Origin: an uncultured Ileibacterium sp.
Lineage (GTDB): Bacteria > Bacillota > Clostridia > Peptostreptococcales > Anaerovoracaceae
Direction: 5' to 3'
Length of the DNA stretch: 55,630 nucleotides
Assembly: GCA_902488835.1 (NCBI GenBank)
Contig: CABTXQ010000003.1
Span: 1 to 55,630, forward strand
Below the pieces are notes generated by a model, which saw only the letters and a list, made by a program, of their open reading frames with translations, did not search any database and was not told the DNA's origin. A program made the position numbers and the translations under genes. Shown in pieces: positions 53,223 to 55,630 of this stretch; position 1 is the first letter of the stretch; the number at the start of each line of letters is the position of its first letter.

Positions 53223-55412
53223 ATGAAAGGTAAATTAAGACTTTTATTTGTTTTCATAATGGTATTGACATTATCATCGACCCCCTTAAATGGATTCGGA
53301 GAAGAACAAGCGGGCGGTGCTGGAAAAAGTGAAGACATATCTAAGGTAATTAAAGATGTTCAAATGATTAGCAAAGATGTTGATCGCTTTGGCAAGCCGG
53401 CTGTTGAATGGGCTTCATCAGTTTTCAAAATTAAATTGGCTTATAATCAAGATATACTAGGCCGCCCAATAGCTGAAGGAGAAAAGCTTTCTATTAAGCT
53501 CGTACCTGTTGATGCATCTAAAAGTTTCATCAATATGGAGTATAAGATATCTCAGAAGACTGAATTAGTCGACGGTACTAAAAATCCTCCTTTTAAGGTT
53601 GCTAGCTTGGATATGAAAGGAAGAAGAGGTGTAGACCTTACATTTAAGGGTGGAAGCGAAGAGTTTGAAGCTCTTTTAGAGTTACCATTCCAATTGAAGA
53701 ATGACTCTATTTTTGACTATTTCCAAAATCATCCAGGCGAGGAAGAAACTAATTTCCAATATAAGTTACAAATAAATGGAAAGGATGTCCCTGATAAGGT
53801 TTTTGAGTTTACAGTTAAAAAACCTGAACTTAAGGAAAAAGACCAAGAATTCTATAAGACGTCTGGTACATATGAGCAAGAAGGAGAGCTAGGCGATGGA
53901 AATTTTCACTTTAATATTAATATAAGTACAAAGCTTCGTTCTCCAAATGAATATGTAATATATGATTTACCAGATGTTAATCTTGGATTTGAAGGTAATT
54001 TGGGAATCTACGATGGTCATGTTTCTCCTTTTGGTAAAACCCTACTGGATAGTGACAAAAGCAATATAAAAAATGAAGCAACAGATTCAACGGGAAGTAA
54101 GATAAAGGTATATGATGTGTATTTCTTGACAGAGGAACCTGCGAGTGATAGAGACTTTAGGGTTTCAGCTTGGGAAGAAAAGACACTACAATTCCATAGG
54201 GATGATGTGCCAGGAAACGTTATAGATAGTGCAGCAACAGCAACTGTACCTAAGAATATACTCTTTGAAAAATTAGCAGGAGAAAAACTTACACCTGAAG
54301 AAGAACAGTTGATTAAAGACAATGGTGGGCTTTACAAAAAGGTTGGAAAGGGATTTAAGGTTACAATCTCTGACTACAAGAGCAACTATTTTGATAAGGG
54401 TGGCTGGTTGACATTAGTATATCGAATGGAAATTAAAAATCCATCGCCAAAATTAGACTCTAAGGGAAGACCAATGCACAGGAATTTTGCGACTTTCTAT
54501 GCTCAAGAAATTCCTAATTGCAACGAAGAAGATGAAACTTGCACTCCTATCGACTATGAAAAGAATAAAAAAGATGATAATGGTTCACCAAATAATCCTA
54601 TAGATGTTGTCGTAGAACCGGGAACTATAGGTGCTACTGTAACAGTACCGCCGGTATCATTTACTAAGGTAGAGGCTGATAGTGAAGGCAATCCAATGGA
54701 AAATAAGCCATTGTCCGGTGCAAAATTCAATATATATAAGCTAGATCAAGATGGGAAAAGGCAAGGAATAGCAAGTAATAAAGAAGGTGTGGAATTAAAA
54801 GATTTAATTACAAATAAAGATGGTAAATTAACAAAGGATGATAAAGTAATTAAATTAAGTCTTGATACAGGCTACTACCAATTTGAAGAAACAAATGCTC
54901 CAGAAGGATATAAGGTAGTTGATAAAAATACTAATGTTACAGTAGGATACAAAGCGCTTAAAGTGCTTGTTACAAATAAAAAAGAAGCAAATTATAGGGT
55001 GACATATGAGTTCAAATCAGCAAAGGCTAGTATGCCACTTCCTCAAGAGGTTATGCAATTACTTCCTATAGATGATGCTGAATATAGAGATGGACTAACT
55101 TTAAGCCCAATGCAACCAGCTTCAAAAAAAGTCAAAGTAGCTGATGGTACATGGGTATTCAAGGGATATGATAAAGAAAAGGATACTATAAACAAAGCAG
55201 ATCTTCACTTCATAGGTATGTGGGATTTTGAAAAAGGTTCAGAAAGCCAAAACTCTGGTGGCGAACCGGGTAAGCCAAAAGAAAAAGACAGCATAACTTC
55301 ACCAAATACTGGAGATAGTACGATGGTTTATGCCTATATTTCTCTTTGCACACTAGCCATATCAGGTATATATATTATTAGAAAAAAAGCCAAAAATAGT
55401 AAGATAAAATAA
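53223..55412 (+). CDS. Wall-anchored surface protein with SpaA/Cna-B and SHIRT domains
   Basis: A 729-residue secreted protein. Signal peptide (about 1-26). An unrecognised ~440-residue beta-rich ectodomain. A Cna-B/SpaA domain (about 475-585) with isopeptide candidates K482 (FTKVE), E555 (FEETNAPEGY) and N584 (LVTNKK). A SHIRT-like domain (about 588-672; ADGTWVFKGYDKEKDTINKAD). Then the sorting signal SPNTGD with hydrophobic span and RKKAKNSKIK tail. The layout fits a pilin-like or adhesin protein stabilised by an internal Lys-Asn bond. It is a single gene with its own promoter and terminator; no sortase is adjacent. Confidence 0.87.
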   Translation: MKGKLRLLFVFIMVLTLSSTPLNGFGEEQAGGAGKSEDISKVIKDVQMISKDVDRFGKPAVEWASSVFKIKLAYNQDILGRPIAEGEKLSIKLVPVDASKSFINMEYKISQKTELVDGTKNPPFKVASLDMKGRRGVDLTFKGGSEEFEALLELPFQLKNDSIFDYFQNHPGEEETNFQYKLQINGKDVPDKVFEFTVKKPELKEKDQEFYKTSGTYEQEGELGDGNFHFNINISTKLRSPNEYVIYDLPDVNLGFEGNLGIYDGHVSPFGKTLLDSDKSNIKNEATDSTGSKIKVYDVYFLTEEPASDRDFRVSAWEEKTLQFHRDDVPGNVIDSAATATVPKNILFEKLAGEKLTPEEEQLIKDNGGLYKKVGKGFKVTISDYKSNYFDKGGWLTLVYRMEIKNPSPKLDSKGRPMHRNFATFYAQEIPNCNEEDETCTPIDYEKNKKDDNGSPNNPIDVVVEPGTIGATVTVPPVSFTKVEADSEGNPMENKPLSGAKFNIYKLDQDGKRQGIASNKEGVELKDLITNKDGKLTKDDKVIKLSLDTGYYQFEETNAPEGYKVVDKNTNVTVGYKALKVLVTNKKEANYRVTYEFKSAKASMPLPQEVMQLLPIDDAEYRDGLTLSPMQPASKKVKVADGTWVFKGYDKEKDTINKADLHFIGMWDFEKGSESQNSGGEPGKPKEKDSITSPNTGDSTMVYAYISLCTLAISGIYIIRKKAKNSKIK

Positions 55413-55440
55413 GATCATGTGAACTGATATGGTAATAAAC

Positions 55441-55472
55441 AAAGTCCAAGTCTTTAAATAGGCTTGGACTTT
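55441..55472. terminator. Terminator after the 53223 surface protein
   Basis: AAAGTCCAAG (55441-55450) pairs with CTTGGACTTT (55463-55472), a 10-base-pair stem with a 12-base loop. The following T-run is short. It may act on both converging genes. Confidence 0.72.
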
Positions 55473-55498
55473 ACTCATTCAGATTTATTCCATCTTTA

Positions 55499-55630
55499 TC
55501 ATTTATGTGACAAAAGTGCAACCGTCTCATCAGTGATTTTATCTATAAAATGTCCATCATGATCCAAAGATGAAAAGAAAAGCAGGTGGTTTTTTCTGTC
55601 CACCTGCTCTAAATACTTCTCGTGTTCTCG
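55499..55630 (-). CDS. 3' end of an unknown gene running off the right edge
   Basis: An open frame of 43 codons enters from the right edge and ends at TGA 55499-55501 (REHEKYLEQVDRKNHLLFFS ... ALLSHK). Codon use is like the neighbours. It converges on the surface-protein gene with the hairpin at 55441-55472 between them. Too short to name. Confidence 0.5.
   Translation of the reverse strand, partial: REHEKYLEQVDRKNHLLFFSSLDHDGHFIDKITDETVALLSHK

Noticed and set aside
1..55630. tRNA, rRNA, riboswitches, T-boxes, insertion sequences, integrases
   Set aside because: I looked in the intergenic regions for cloverleaf arms, T-box and Mn/THF riboswitch motifs and for transposase motifs and saw none I could support; a covariance-model scan would be decisive.

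Overview
The window looks like chromosome of a low-GC, strictly anaerobic, Gram-positive Clostridia. Evidence: class III (glycyl-radical) ribonucleotide reductase NrdD/NrdG, a [FeFe] hydrogenase plus its maturase HydF, formate-tetrahydrofolate ligase, a 2-hydroxyacyl-CoA transferase of the HadA/FldA kind used in Stickland-type amino-acid fermentation, a butyrate kinase relic, and cell-wall-anchored surface proteins. The closest guess is a host-associated, amino-acid-fermenting member of Peptostreptococcales/Anaerovoracaceae ([Eubacterium]/Mogibacterium-like); that placement is inference. No rRNA, tRNA, CRISPR array, IS element or prophage was recognised. Most genes lie on the minus strand.

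Layout. 43-3644: HadA-like CoA transferase and acyl-CoA ligase (minus), facing a DtxR/MntR-type repressor (plus). 3717-9785: nrdD-nrdG-small membrane protein-fhs (minus), divergent from an iron alcohol dehydrogenase (plus). The shared intergenic region has two back-to-back consensus promoters and NrdR-like boxes. 9875-16804: an LCP wall ligase, a Sel1-repeat protein and aroB-aroA-aroC, preceded by hpf. 16921-23717: a polysaccharide deacetylase and a two-gene surface-adhesin operon; the second adhesin has a one-base frameshift in its signal peptide. 23816-35634: DNA/RNA housekeeping (comF, recD2, yhaM), hydF-nadE, yerC, a Lit-like membrane protein, a ThrE pair coupled to mntP, an AI-2E transporter and a group-B-like [FeFe] hydrogenase. 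35783-39205: a coiled-coil/CAP-like surface protein interrupted by one in-frame TGA. 39336-41355: two CobW-type G3E GTPases; one has a 25-His loop, the other carries a C-terminal DUF1980-like domain. 41483-48836: HD protein, MATE pump, rsmE, thioesterase, and a PepD-(membrane wHTH-like)-PqqD-OPT peptide-uptake cluster. 48948-53070: a decaying stretch with a TetR regulator and its two operators, a membrane protein, the relic of a divergent MATE gene, an unidentified truncated fragment, an intact APC permease and a butyrate kinase relic. 53223-55412: a fourth surface protein, followed by the 3' end of an unknown gene running off the right edge.

How it fits together. All four wall-anchored proteins end in an [S/T/N]PxTGD sorting motif rather than LPxTG, and three share a SHIRT-like domain. 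This implies one housekeeping sortase of SPxTG-like specificity outside the window. Peptide import (OPT), dipeptide cleavage (PepD), amino-acid permease, HadA-like CoA transferase, hydrogenase and the old butyrate kinase describe a peptide/amino-acid fermenter that disposes of electrons as H2. I found no clearly new multi-gene system. The most informative unusual signals are the two broken surface-protein genes, the precise gene relics at 50.7-53.1 kb, the nrdD/adh promoter architecture and the CobW-DUF1980 fusion.
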